Shown one piece after another: positions 1 through 9,620 of a DNA stretch of 64,000 nt. The stretch lies in assembly GCA_016711505.1 (NCBI GenBank), contig JADJSV010000001.1:62001-126000 (forward strand), given 5' to 3'. The DNA is from Bacteroidota bacterium. GTDB lineage: Bacteria; Bacteroidota; Bacteroidia; AKYH767-A; 2013-40CM-41-45. Positions within the stretch are counted from its first letter, which is position 1; each line of letters opens with the position of its first letter. The notes under the pieces are model-generated. The model was not told the origin of the DNA. It saw only the letters and a list, made by a program, of their open reading frames with translations, and made no database searches. The translations under genes were made by a program, and so were the position numbers.

Positions 1-806
1 GCTACACCCCATGAATTGTTGCGGTTTATAATTGTAATTGGACTCGAAATTAATCCTGTTGCGATATCAAAATTGAATAATTGTATCTGATCACTATAAT
101 TCATTGCATTGGCAATTCTTGTTCCGTTCTCGGAAATGGCTAATTGTCCCATAGCTCCATGTCTTGATCCAAATGATCCGCCTGTATTTGCATCGCCAAC
201 ATTGGAAACAACCGGATTAATATTTAGGCCAGTTGAATTAACTTTGTAACAATTGAAATTTGAATTGCCAAATTCATGTGTGATTATCCAATAACTGTCA
301 TCAGATTGATTATAAACCGCTGCTAATTTTTCACATGACGATAAATAAATTAAATTATTTTTAGAAACCACTTCACCGCGGCCGCTATCTAATGACATAT
401 CTACAATTGAATAATGCAAACCACCGGTACCAAATTCTGCAACTGTGAAAACGTAGTAATTGTAATTATTCCCTTTGCCGTTATCAGGCTGCTTTATTAT
501 TAATGCTGGCTGGCCACCGGTTAAGCTTCCAAGAATACCATTGCCATTTACCATTAGAGCATGATCTTTATTCCAAATGTTTTCTCCATCGCAATAGAAT
601 GCCAATGATCCTTGCTCGTCACTGATCGTTGCGACATTATCATAAGTATTAGTTGCACCATTCAATAATGCAACAGGAGTTTGACCGTTAAAATCAATTC
701 CGGCAAGATTTCCGAAATACCAAATTTTGTTTATGCCTGGTAAAATAGCCTGTGCAAAATGTACATTTGACATCAATGCGATAATAAAAAATAATTTAAT
801 TTTCAT
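1..806 (-). CDS. Secreted propeller-like protein, C-terminus beyond window edge
   Basis: The frame is open from an ATG at 806 to the window edge, giving 268 codons with no stop. The product starts with a signal peptide (MKIKLFFIIALMSNVHFAQA). It continues with WYFGNLAGIDFNGQTP, a Gly/Asn-rich stretch and ISDEQGSLAFYCDGENIWN. From memory, this pattern is typical of the N-terminal beta-propeller-like region of large Bacteroidota exported proteins that often end in a gliding/T9SS sorting domain. The C-terminus lies outside, so sorting type and full length are unknown. It is transcribed divergently from the PKD protein that begins at about 1080, and the 273 bases between presumably hold both promoters. 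Function is unknown beyond probable surface or extracellular location. Confidence 0.8.
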   Translation of the reverse strand, partial: MKIKLFFIIALMSNVHFAQAILPGINKIWYFGNLAGIDFNGQTPVALLNGATNTYDNVATISDEQGSLAFYCDGENIWNKDHALMVNGNGILGSLTGGQPALIIKQPDNGKGNNYNYYVFTVAEFGTGGLHYSIVDMSLDSGRGEVVSKNNLIYLSSCEKLAAVYNQSDDSYWIITHEFGNSNFNCYKVNSTGLNINPVVSNVGDANTGGSFGSRHGAMGQLAISENGTRIANAMNYSDQIQLFNFDIATGLISSPITIINRNNSWGV

Positions 807-1079
807 TTCCTTAAACTTCTATGGGAGATTAATTTTTTGACTAATATACTTTATTTAGATAAAATAGATAGTTTTCTGCCTTGAGAAATTAATCTAAATT
901 TTAACATTTCATATTTACAGTTTAAATCGAAGCATAGGCATTATGAAAAAAAGATTGAACGCAACATCAAAAATTACAAAACATTGACATTTTAGCGTTT
1001 TTTTGGCCATAGAAATATATCTTTTAGCCATAAATTCTTTGGCTCAACCTTGTTTTTTAATACATTTGATTATTCCTTC

Positions 1080-3431
1080 ATGATGATCAAGAAAAGCATC
1101 TTATTATTTTTCTTTTATGGCTTATTTGTAGTCTTTCCAAAAATAAGTACTGCCACTCATATTGCCGGTGGTGAAATGAATTACAGATTTCTTGGCGGTA
1201 CAACTTATGAAGTAACCCTTACTGTTTACAGAGATTGTTACAACGGCATACCTGACTTTGATAATCCCGCAATTATTGGAATATATGACGGAAATGACGA
1301 ACTGTTATCTACAACAAGTGCTTTCATTACAACTTCTGGTCCTGTTTCAAATGCTATAAATTCTCCATGTCTGATTCCTCCGACAAATGTTTGCTATGAA
1401 GTAGCGAATTATGTCTTTAATATTGATCTGCCTCCTGCTCCCGGAGGTTACACCATTACATATCAAAGATGCTGTAGGAATTCTACTGTAGTGAATATTG
1501 TGAATGTCGATGATGCTGGTGCAACTTATTTTGCTACCATTCCTGATCCATCTATTTCAACATTTAACTCAAATCCAAAATATATTAATTTGCCACCAAC
1601 TTTTATTTGCATGGGTGTTCCTTTTACATTCGATCATTCTGCAATAGATTATGAAGGAGATTCTTTGGTTTATAGTGTTACTGCGCCGTTTCATGGAGGT
1701 AGTACATTTGATCCTGTTCCTGACCCTCCGGCTGGACCTCCTTATTCACGGGTGGTTTTCAGAAATCCGTATTCGGTCGCTAACGCATTAGGTGGAACTC
1801 CAATGGTGATTGATGCTTCAACAGGATTGCTTAAAGCAACTCCTAATTCACTCGGACAATTTATCTATGGGATTACTGTAAAGGAATATAGAAACGGAGT
1901 TTTACTCGGTGAAACTACCCGCGATTTTCAAGTTAACGTTGTGAGTTGTCCCGAAATAACTGTAGCATCGATATTTTCCCCAACAATTTCTTGTGGAACT
2001 TTATCCGCAAATTTTGAGAATACAAGTTATAACGCTGCAACTTATCATTGGGATTTTGGTGAATTGGGAGTTACTTCTGATACATCTGCTTTGATGAATC
2101 CAACCTATGCTTATGCTGATACAGGCGATTATGTTGCAACTTTGATTGCATATTCAGGATTAAATCCAAATTGTAATGATACCGCCCGCGGTAATGTCCA
2201 CATCTATCCGGTCTTCAATTCCGATTTCGATATCCGTAATGTATACTGCTCCGGAAGATTTGATTTTATAGACAGATCTTATGGAATTGGTGGCGTAGCT
2301 AATTTCTGGAAATGGAATTTCGGCGACGATTCACTTTCTTATGATGTAAACCCCGTTCACATTTATGAAAATCCCGGAATCTATAATGTTTCTTTAATCA
2401 CTTCTGCTGATTCATCCTGCTATGATACTCTGCAACAAAAAGTCATAGTGCAACAAAATCCTTTTTCGAACTTTGGTATTCAGCTTGACACTTGTTCCTA
2501 TACAATTAGAACAATTGATTCAGCCTTGTTTGCCGCTTCCTACCGATGGGATTTTGGTGATGGTAATGTCGATTATACTTCTGATCCCGTACATTCTTTT
2601 GCAACGTATGGAAATTATACAATTCAGCAAATAGTTTTCACAGATTCCACATGTATAGACACTTCAACATATACCATAACGATCCCGCCATTATCTACTG
2701 TAGATTTTGGATATTCAGTCGCAATGTGTGATTCTGTCGTTAATTTTTCAAATTTATCAGTCAATGCAAAAGGCTACCTATGGAATTTCGGTGATGGGCA
2801 AACTTCAGTAGCAGAGAACCCTTTACATACTTATTCTTTAGCAGGAACCATTCCTGTGACACTGACCGGAATTTCAAGATATGGTTGTGAAAGCATAGTT
2901 AAAAAGGAAATAAATTTTATATCCTTCAAAGAAGCAAAATTCAGTTCAACTCAGGATTCATGTACAGGAAATTTTACCTTTTCAAATGTGTCTGAGAATG
3001 CTGTAACGTATGATTGGAATTTTGGCGATGGTACATTAAGTGAAGACAGGCTTCCTGTCCATAATTATGGCACAACAGGAAAATTCTCAGTTTTATTAAT
3101 TGTCAACAAAGAATCAGCTTGTTCGGATTCTATCACTATTGAACTGGCTCCGGAAGAATTGCTTGGCGAGATATTATATGTTCCCAATTCCTTTACTCCT
3201 AACGGTGATGGCCTGAATGATTTTTTCAAATTCAGTACATACAGACCATGCCTGAATTATTCAATACAGATCTACAACAGGTGGGGTACAAAAATTTACG
3301 AGAATGAGAATGCAGGAGAAATGGAATGGGATGGTAGATTCCAGGACACAATGGTTCCTGCAGATATTTATGTTTATATTCTGAATAATGGTGAACAACA
3401 AAGAAGTGGAATGATCAATGTTATTCGTTGA
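1080..3431 (+). CDS. PKD-repeat surface protein with T9SS type B (gliding motility-associated) C-terminal domain
   Basis: A secreted protein of about 783 residues. I place the start at the ATG-ATG pair at 1080/1083, because MMIKKSILLFFFYGLFVVF is a clean signal peptide and the ten upstream codons are not. Residues about 25-290 form a domain opening with THIAGGEMNYRFLGGTTYEV, often seen at the N-terminus of such proteins. Five PKD-like repeats follow, each with a W-x-FG motif (for example WDFGDGNVDY, WNFGDGQTSV). The last 85 residues, from VPNSFTPNGDGLND through IYNRWGTKIYE to a final NVIR, are the CHU_C/type B sorting domain recognised by the T9SS. The likely role is a cell-surface adhesin or structural protein. 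Its end overlaps the convergent glycosyltransferase by 11 bases. Confidence 0.9.
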   Translation: MMIKKSILLFFFYGLFVVFPKISTATHIAGGEMNYRFLGGTTYEVTLTVYRDCYNGIPDFDNPAIIGIYDGNDELLSTTSAFITTSGPVSNAINSPCLIPPTNVCYEVANYVFNIDLPPAPGGYTITYQRCCRNSTVVNIVNVDDAGATYFATIPDPSISTFNSNPKYINLPPTFICMGVPFTFDHSAIDYEGDSLVYSVTAPFHGGSTFDPVPDPPAGPPYSRVVFRNPYSVANALGGTPMVIDASTGLLKATPNSLGQFIYGITVKEYRNGVLLGETTRDFQVNVVSCPEITVASIFSPTISCGTLSANFENTSYNAATYHWDFGELGVTSDTSALMNPTYAYADTGDYVATLIAYSGLNPNCNDTARGNVHIYPVFNSDFDIRNVYCSGRFDFIDRSYGIGGVANFWKWNFGDDSLSYDVNPVHIYENPGIYNVSLITSADSSCYDTLQQKVIVQQNPFSNFGIQLDTCSYTIRTIDSALFAASYRWDFGDGNVDYTSDPVHSFATYGNYTIQQIVFTDSTCIDTSTYTITIPPLSTVDFGYSVAMCDSVVNFSNLSVNAKGYLWNFGDGQTSVAENPLHTYSLAGTIPVTLTGISRYGCESIVKKEINFISFKEAKFSSTQDSCTGNFTFSNVSENAVTYDWNFGDGTLSEDRLPVHNYGTTGKFSVLLIVNKESACSDSITIELAPEELLGEILYVPNSFTPNGDGLNDFFKFSTYRPCLNYSIQIYNRWGTKIYENENAGEMEWDGRFQDTMVPADIYVYILNNGEQQRSGMINVIR

Positions 3432-4479
3432 TCCTAAACTTTTCAAAAACCTGCTTAAATTTTTCTTTCCTTTTTTCAATTGAGTAGTTTTCCTTGATTC
3501 TTTCTCTGGCAGATTTCCCGTTTTTATTCAGATCTTCAGCAGCAAGATTCTCAATTATTTTTTTTAATGACTCCGGATTTCTTTCATTTAGTATGTAGCC
3601 CGTATCACCAATGATTTCAGGAATGGAAAATACATCTGAGCCTATTGGAATACACTGACAAAGCATTGCTTCACATAGAGCATTTGGAAATCCTTCAGCC
3701 ATACTTAATTGTAAATAATATTTGTGCTTGCTTAAAATTGACGGGAGTTCGTTGTTTGCAATAAAAGGAACCAGATGAATGTTGCTGCTTAATTTGCTGA
3801 AAAATCTTTCTTCTCCACCAATGATAGTAAACTTGAATGTAGGGAAATGCTTTGCAACCTCAAGAATAAGATCAATACCTTTTAACTTTTGTTGTGATGT
3901 TTTATGTAATAATCCTGCAACTGTTACGAAGCTATTTTCCTCCGGATCACTTTTACTTATAAATTTATTTTCATCATATCCGTTTTCTATGCACATGTAT
4001 GGAGTTTTAATTCCTTTATTGAAAAAGGCAATACCTTGCTCCGGATAATCGTTCTTATCGTAAGTGTAGTTCGTTCTCCAGAGCGTATGATGTTTTGGAA
4101 GGATCAGTGAGCAAAATCTGAAAGAAATCCGTGTAGCCATTCCTAGAAATGTTCTCTGATAATTTCCATACCCAATTGATGGGAAAGAATGGCAGTCTGT
4201 ACCTGCAGCGATAATTACACTTTTCTTTCCGCCAAGTTTTGAAATAAGTACTGGAAGCAAAGAGTGTATGCCGGCAAGTTGTATATAGCAAATTTTATAT
4301 CCGGAAAAATTCCTGATCAGAAAAATGAGTTGTTCAAATAATTGAAAAGGTATTTTCCATTTTTGCCCAAAGTCAAAATTGAATGTTCTTACATCATAAT
4401 ATTCTTTATAAATCGCCAGATCTTTCTCTACAAAAGTTGATGTACCCATGAAAAAGTAGAGTGCTTTTTGCTTTTTCAT
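3421..4479 (-). CDS. Glycosyltransferase, GT4-like (GT-B fold)
   Basis: A complete protein of 352 residues. The C-terminal half carries the retaining GT-B signature: VTVAGLLHKTSQQKLKGIDLIL, then the nucleotide-sugar loop with an E-x7-E pair (AEGFPNALCEAM) and a following GSDVFSIPEII. It probably transfers a sugar from a nucleotide donor to a lipid-linked or polysaccharide acceptor at the cytoplasmic membrane; donor and acceptor cannot be read from sequence. It lies 8 bases downstream of the methyltransferase on the same strand, so the two are probably co-transcribed. The 3' end overlaps the convergent PKD gene by 11 bases. Confidence 0.88.
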   Translation of the reverse strand: MKKQKALYFFMGTSTFVEKDLAIYKEYYDVRTFNFDFGQKWKIPFQLFEQLIFLIRNFSGYKICYIQLAGIHSLLPVLISKLGGKKSVIIAAGTDCHSFPSIGYGNYQRTFLGMATRISFRFCSLILPKHHTLWRTNYTYDKNDYPEQGIAFFNKGIKTPYMCIENGYDENKFISKSDPEENSFVTVAGLLHKTSQQKLKGIDLILEVAKHFPTFKFTIIGGEERFFSKLSSNIHLVPFIANNELPSILSKHKYYLQLSMAEGFPNALCEAMLCQCIPIGSDVFSIPEIIGDTGYILNERNPESLKKIIENLAAEDLNKNGKSARERIKENYSIEKRKEKFKQVFEKFRINE

Positions 4480-4487
4480 TTAGTCAG

Positions 4488-5320
4488 TTACAATTTTCTA
4501 GCTGAAGTAAAAATTCCGCCTGCAAATCTCTTACCTGCCGGCATAGTACCTATGAAATTTTCCAGGATCCAAATTATCTTTGATGCATAACGAATTGTTT
4601 TAACAAAGATTTTTTTTATTTTAAAATAGGGAATTTTTTTTCCATCGATTCCTTCGAGAGTAATTGCAAAACTTAATGCTAAAAAGTATTCATTAACTTC
4701 TTCTTTCAATCCTGCTTTTTGAATTGCATCTCTCATTTCATCCGTACCTAGTGGGACATGGACGTCATATACTGGTTTGTTTAAAAATTTATGTAATGTC
4801 CCGGTTGCTCCTTTAAAGTTTGGGAGAGTACTTATTAGAATACCTCCTGGTTTCAGGAATTTTGCAAATGCTTTCAAGGTTGATGCTGTATCTTCAAAAT
4901 GTTCTACTACACCAAATGAACATACAACATCAAATTTCTCAAGAAAGTCTTCAGGCGGCTTGAATGCATCGGCATGGATGACCGACCCTTTAACTTTGTC
5001 CCTTTCAAATATTTTTTCAGTCTGCTTACAGCCAAGTTCAGAATAGTCTAAACCGTAAATATCAAAATTGAATTCTTTTTAAAATAGGTTAAAAAGACTG
5101 AATTGCCGCAACCAATTTCAAGGATCTTTTTATCAGTAGTATCTAAACCCTTAAATGCTTTCTTGAATAATTTATGCATTAGGCGATTAGGATATTCATT
5201 TACGTTAGAAGAATGAATGTTAATTGGTGGTGGAAGTTTAAAATTCTTCCAGAATTGTGTCCAATATTCTTCACCGGCTCTATCCGATTTTATCTCTGTA
5301 ATTTGGTCTTGCGATGTCAT
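4488..5320 (-). CDS. Class I SAM-dependent methyltransferase (frameshifted)
   Basis: Two pieces of one gene. Frame one runs from 5320 and contains motif I (ILEIGCGNSVFL). It ends early after YFKK. Frame two continues from there: EFNFDIYGLDYSELG, then DVVCSFGVVEHFED (motif II and the VEHF loop), then FLKPGGILISTLPN. The frames join if one A is restored to the five-A run at 5076-5080, giving 277 residues, a normal size. The fold is a Methyltransf_23-like Rossmann domain. In this setting it may O- or N-methylate a glycan or its precursor (inference). It is divergent from asnB and co-directional with the downstream glycosyltransferase. The single homopolymer change looks like a sequencing error. 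Confidence 0.82.
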
Positions 5321-5403
5321 ATGATTACTTGGCCGTGAAATTAGCCAAATGATTTAAAATTTTACGTCTTTGGTGCTTTTTTATGTAGTTTAGCAGCAGA
5401 ATT

Positions 5404-7282
5404 ATGTGTGGAATAACAGGTTTCGTAGATTTTTCAAAGCAGTCTGGACGTGAGGTACTTAGCAACATGGCCAAAGTGCTTCATCATCGTGGGCCTGATG
5501 ATTCAGGGGCTGAAGTAATTGAAGTTTCCAATGCTGTCATAGGTTTAGGATTCAGAAGACTTTCGATATTAGATCTTTCACCTTTAGGGCATCAACCTAT
5601 GCAAAATCCGGTTAATGGAAACTGGATTGTATTCAATGGCGAGATCTATAACTTTCAGGAAATAAAGAATGAATTGATTGCTTTGGGACATTCATTTAAA
5701 TCAATGGGTGATACTGAAGTAATTTTACATGCTTATCAACAATGGGGCAAAGAATGTGTTAGTAGATTTGTTGGAATGTTTGCAATTTTAATTTTCGATA
5801 ATGCACAGAATAAAATTATTGCATTCAGAGACAGGGTTGGAGTAAAGCCTTTTTTTTATTATTGGTATGACGGACTTTTTATGTTTGCTTCTGAATTAAA
5901 AGCATTTCATCAAATCCGTTGTTTAAAAAGTAATCAATAAAAATGCTTTATGTTCTTTTTTCAGCATGGATATATTCCTGCTCCTGATACGATTTTTTAA
6001 TAATTGCTTCAAATTGAAACCAGGTCATTGGATAGAACTCAATTTAAACGATCGTCAAATCAATTCCGGCTGTTATTGGAATCTTAATGATTTTGCAGAA
6101 AGGAAAAGTTGAAAATTGATTATGAAAGTGCGCTTAAGGAAACGGAAAGAATTCTTATTTCAGCTTTTAATTATCGGTTAGTATCTGATGTTCCCGTTGG
6201 TGTTTTTTTAAGTGGAGGTTATGATAGTTCATGTGTAGCTGCAATTTTGCAAAAGGAGAAGTCTGCACAAATTAAAACATATACAATTGGTTTTGATGAA
6301 CCGGGTTATAATGAAGCTGTGTTTGCTAAGGAGGTAGCTAAAGTTATTGGAACTGATCATCATGAATATTATTGCACTTTTCAGGAGGCAAAAGATATTA
6401 TTCCAAAACTTGCAGAAATCTATGATGAGCCATTTGGTGATTCTTCTGCAATCCCAACAACTCTTGTTAGTATGATAGCAAGAAAACATGTGGTCGTAGC
6501 TTTAAGCGCCGATGGAGGTGATGAGTTGTTTGCTGGTTATCCACGACATATTAAGAGCCGGGATCATATTAATAAATTAAAGTTGCTTCCACCCGGAGTT
6601 CGAAAACTTGCAAGTTCATTTTTGCCGGATAGCATTCAAACGTTAGATAGACCAAATCGGAGAGATAAGTTAAAAAGAGTATTAAATGCAAAGGATGATG
6701 AAGAAATGTTTGATGTAATTAATCAGACTTTTACCTTGTCTGAAGTTTCAAAGTTGATCAAAGGTGAATTTGGCACTTCACAATCCTTTTTTCAAACAGG
6801 AAGATTGTCATCAGATAAGGATTTAATTTCTAAGATTCTTGCATTTGAGTTTCAGACTTATTTACCTGAGGATATATTGCAGAAAGTTGATAGAGCAACA
6901 ATGTCAGCCAGCCTTGAAGGAAGAGAGCCATTTTTGGATCATAGGTTAGCAGAATTTGTATTTCAACTACCCGGTGAATTTAAGATAAATGGCAGTGCAC
7001 AAGAAAATTATTTTGAAGGATATTGTACATAAATATATTCCAAAAACAATTATGGAACGACCCAAAATGGGATTTGGTGTTCCTGTGGAACGATGGTGCA
7101 GAGAAGATCTGTTGGACTTATTTATGGAGCACATGTCAGATGAAGCCTTGTCAAGATCAGGTTTGTTAAACACAAATGAAATAATTCCAATCAGAGATCG
7201 TTATCTGAAAGGTAATTTGGAGAATTTTGAGAGAATCTGGTTTATTTTTATTTTCCAACAGTGGTTTAAAAAATGGATGTAA
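5404..7282 (+). CDS. asnB: Asparagine synthase (glutamine-hydrolysing)-like protein, multiple frameshifts
   Basis: The product starts MCGITGFVDF, so Cys2 is the class II amidotransferase nucleophile, followed by HHRGPDDSG and the glutaminase fold. The synthetase half has the PP-loop LSGGYDSSCVAA, LSADGGDELFAGYPR and RPKMGFGVPVERW. The family makes asparagine, or amidates other carboxylates, using glutamine and ATP. The frame is broken about six times. Bases appear to be missing in the runs at 5912-5914, 5925-5929, 5956-5961 and 6104-6107. One extra T lies in 5993-5998, and a shift occurs near 6991-7008. Correcting these gives 626 residues, the usual size, reading HQNPLFKKVINKNALCSFFQ across the first break. 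Copies inside glycan clusters often act on sugars rather than aspartate, so true AsnB function is uncertain. The flippase follows by 51 bases. Confidence 0.85.
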
Positions 7283-7333
7283 TTACTGTTTTGGTATTCG
7301 GAAATATCATAACATTGTTGAATAGATTTTTTT

Positions 7334-8803
7334 ATGGGCGTAATTCGCAGACAAGGTATAAAAAACACAATTATTGGATATCTGGGAATTCTGATCGCTT
7401 TTGTCAGCTTTTTTGTGGTGCAGCCTTATTGTTTGACTAAGGAAGAAATTGGCCTGACCCGGGTACTGTATTCCTTTTCAATTATTGTTGCCATGTTTGT
7501 GCCGTTAGGAATTGGTAATGCTACCATAAAATACTTTCCTCTATTTAAAGATGAAGAGAAAAAGAACCACGGCTTTTTTGGATTCATGAATATCTTTCCG
7601 TTGATTGGATATGTTGTTTCTGCCGCACTGCTATTTACGTTCAAAGATTTTATCCTTAACCAATACCGTAGTGAATCGCCATTGCTATTGGAATATTTCG
7701 ATTTCGTTTTCCCACTCATTTTCTTCAATGCTTTTATTGCGATTCTTTCTGTGTATTGCAATGCTAATTATAAATCAACTATTCCTTCTTTTCTTAATGA
7801 TGTTGGTGTCAGATTAGCTATGATTGGAATCGTCGGAATTTATTTTCTTAAGATAATCTCCCTTGACCAATTCATTGCAGCTTACATAGGTATTTTTGGT
7901 CTGCAATTAGTTCTATTGCTGGTTTATATCTTCTTCTTTGATAAACCTAGTTTCAAAGTGGACTGGCCGTCGTTCAGAGAAAAGAAAATGTTCGAATTGA
8001 TCCGCTATGGACTACTGCTTTGGTTTGCAAGCGTTGCTTCAATCGGTATAAACAATCTGGATGTAATTATGCTTCCGAAATATCTGACACTGGATTTGGT
8101 AGGGATCTATGCTATCGCGGCTTTTATTCCAACAGTTATTGAAGCGCCTATCAACGCTCTGGACAGGATTGCTGCACCTAAAATTTCATTTGCATGGAAT
8201 GTGACTGACAAGTCACAGATCCAGGAGATCTATCATAAATCTTCTTTATATCTCTTTTTATTCGGTGGATTTTTTCTCATCAATATCCTGACAAATATTC
8301 ATACTGTTTTGCAATTTCTACCCGATGGATTTCAGAGAGGTGAACCTGTAGTTATCATCTTTTCCATTGGTGCATTGATCAATATGGCTACCGGAGTAAA
8401 TGGTTCAATTCTTAATACATCGGCAAAATTCCGGTATGGAGCTTTTTATCTGATCCTTCTGGCTATCCTCCTGATCGGTTTTCAGGTCGTTTTCATTCCG
8501 GTTTTTGGAATGATAGGCGCTGCATTAGCTACCACTTCTGCACAAATAATATATAACCTACTGGTCTTTCTCACAGTTTACAAATTCTTTAAACTGCAAC
8601 CTTTCAATATAAAAAACTTGTATGTGCTTATAATAATTATTTGCACCTGCATCCTTTCTTATCTGTTACCTCACTTTGAAAATAAATTTTTTGATATAGG
8701 AGTCAGGACTGCTGTTGTTTCACTTATTTATTTCCTGGCTGTGTATTGGATGAATATTGTCTCTGAATTTCACAAACATTTGCCTTGGAAGAATGAAAAG
8801 TGA
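7334..8803 (+). CDS. Wzx-like polysaccharide flippase (MOP superfamily)
   Basis: An integral membrane protein of 489 residues with about 12-14 hydrophobic segments spread evenly along its length. It begins MGVIRRQGIKNTIIGYLGIL, the usual start of oligosaccharide flippases, and has the polar/charged breaks seen in the MATE/MOP family. It should move lipid-linked oligosaccharide across the inner membrane. It follows asnB on the plus strand by 51 bases and is probably in the same operon. Its stop codon TGA (8801-8803) lies inside a GAAAAGT heptamer array that continues to 8829. A separate Wzm/Wzt-type ABC exporter is encoded at 22.8-24.9 kb, so this organism may use two export routes. Confidence 0.88.
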   Translation: MGVIRRQGIKNTIIGYLGILIAFVSFFVVQPYCLTKEEIGLTRVLYSFSIIVAMFVPLGIGNATIKYFPLFKDEEKKNHGFFGFMNIFPLIGYVVSAALLFTFKDFILNQYRSESPLLLEYFDFVFPLIFFNAFIAILSVYCNANYKSTIPSFLNDVGVRLAMIGIVGIYFLKIISLDQFIAAYIGIFGLQLVLLLVYIFFFDKPSFKVDWPSFREKKMFELIRYGLLLWFASVASIGINNLDVIMLPKYLTLDLVGIYAIAAFIPTVIEAPINALDRIAAPKISFAWNVTDKSQIQEIYHKSSLYLFLFGGFFLINILTNIHTVLQFLPDGFQRGEPVVIIFSIGALINMATGVNGSILNTSAKFRYGAFYLILLAILLIGFQVVFIPVFGMIGAALATTSAQIIYNLLVFLTVYKFFKLQPFNIKNLYVLIIIICTCILSYLLPHFENKFFDIGVRTAVVSLIYFLAVYWMNIVSEFHKHLPWKNEK

Positions 8804-8829
8804 AAAGTGAAAAGTGAAAAGTGAAAAGT
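8795..8829 (+). repeat. GAAAAGT heptamer array, five copies
   Basis: Five perfect tandem copies of GAAAAGT. The first copy holds the last two sense codons of the flippase and the T of its TGA stop, so the array forms the start of the 3' untranslated region. The same heptamer recurs after infC (51616-51636) and after the carboxylase gene (55406-55487), each time reading GAAAAGT on the coding strand of the upstream gene. Confidence 0.95.
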
Positions 8830-8873
8830 GACGGTATAGTTAATCAAGTATTTGCCCAATTGCCGATTATTAA

Positions 8874-9620
8874 TTATTCTACCATTGATTTCGCCTTTGA
8901 AATAGTGTTCTTATCGTCTTCGTCTTCCGGTTTCATTTCTATCACTTTTTTGAACCAGACATTTGCTAAAATATCGTCACCTTTATTGTCTCTGTCGTGA
9001 TATGTTTGTGCCAATTCATATTTGTGCAGGAGGTCATTTGGTTCCAGTAAAACTGCCTTGGAAAAATTTTCTATCGCTGCCTCAAAAGAACCGCCGTCAG
9101 GTACACCGCCATACAAGGTATTGATCGCAGCTTTTTCGACAAAATTAAAGTTAGCTATCGTGCGATGCCAACGGCCAAGAATATGATATGCACCGGCAAG
9201 TTTTGAATCGTACTTTATGGCTTCTTCGCATTCAGTCCTGATGACTTTCGCATTTGAAATCTTTTGTTTGCTTGATGCATTCTCATTGATCCTTCCTAAT
9301 GCCAATGCATATGTATAATGTGCCTGCGCATTTCCTTTATTAATTGCAATTGCTTTCCTGGAAAGATATGCGGCATTATTGAAATATTTTTGTTTCTCAG
9401 TTTCTGTAGAACGCAAATTTCCAAGTTTGCTGAATAAATATGATGTGTTCGTAAGCAGATCCAGATTATTGGAATCTGTGTTGAGCAACTCTCTGAAGAT
9501 CTTAAAAGATTCTTCCCATTTTTTTTCTGACTTTAAAATGAGTGCTTTTGAAATTTCATTCTGACAATTTGCCCTAAAACCGCAAAATAAAATTGTTATT
9601 AGTAAAATTGCTTTTTTCAT
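8874..9620 (-). CDS. Secreted TPR protein resembling the RMDN family
   Basis: A protein of 248 residues with a signal peptide (MKKAILLITILFCGFRANCQ). The rest is alpha-helical with tetratricopeptide-like units. The segment HILGRWHRTIANFNFVEKAA, then LYGGVPDGGSFEAAIENFSKA and LLHKYELAQTYHD, resembles the conserved block of the regulator-of-microtubule-dynamics (RMDN/FAM82) family as I recall it (HILGRW, then EKxAA, LYG, EALxNFLKAEEL). Bacterial members have no settled function; a scaffold role in the periplasm is the most one can infer. The first 47 bases overlap the end of the YihY gene upstream, so the two are probably co-transcribed. Confidence 0.8.
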   Translation of the reverse strand: MKKAILLITILFCGFRANCQNEISKALILKSEKKWEESFKIFRELLNTDSNNLDLLTNTSYLFSKLGNLRSTETEKQKYFNNAAYLSRKAIAINKGNAQAHYTYALALGRINENASSKQKISNAKVIRTECEEAIKYDSKLAGAYHILGRWHRTIANFNFVEKAAINTLYGGVPDGGSFEAAIENFSKAVLLEPNDLLHKYELAQTYHDRDNKGDDILANVWFKKVIEMKPEDEDDKNTISKAKSMVE

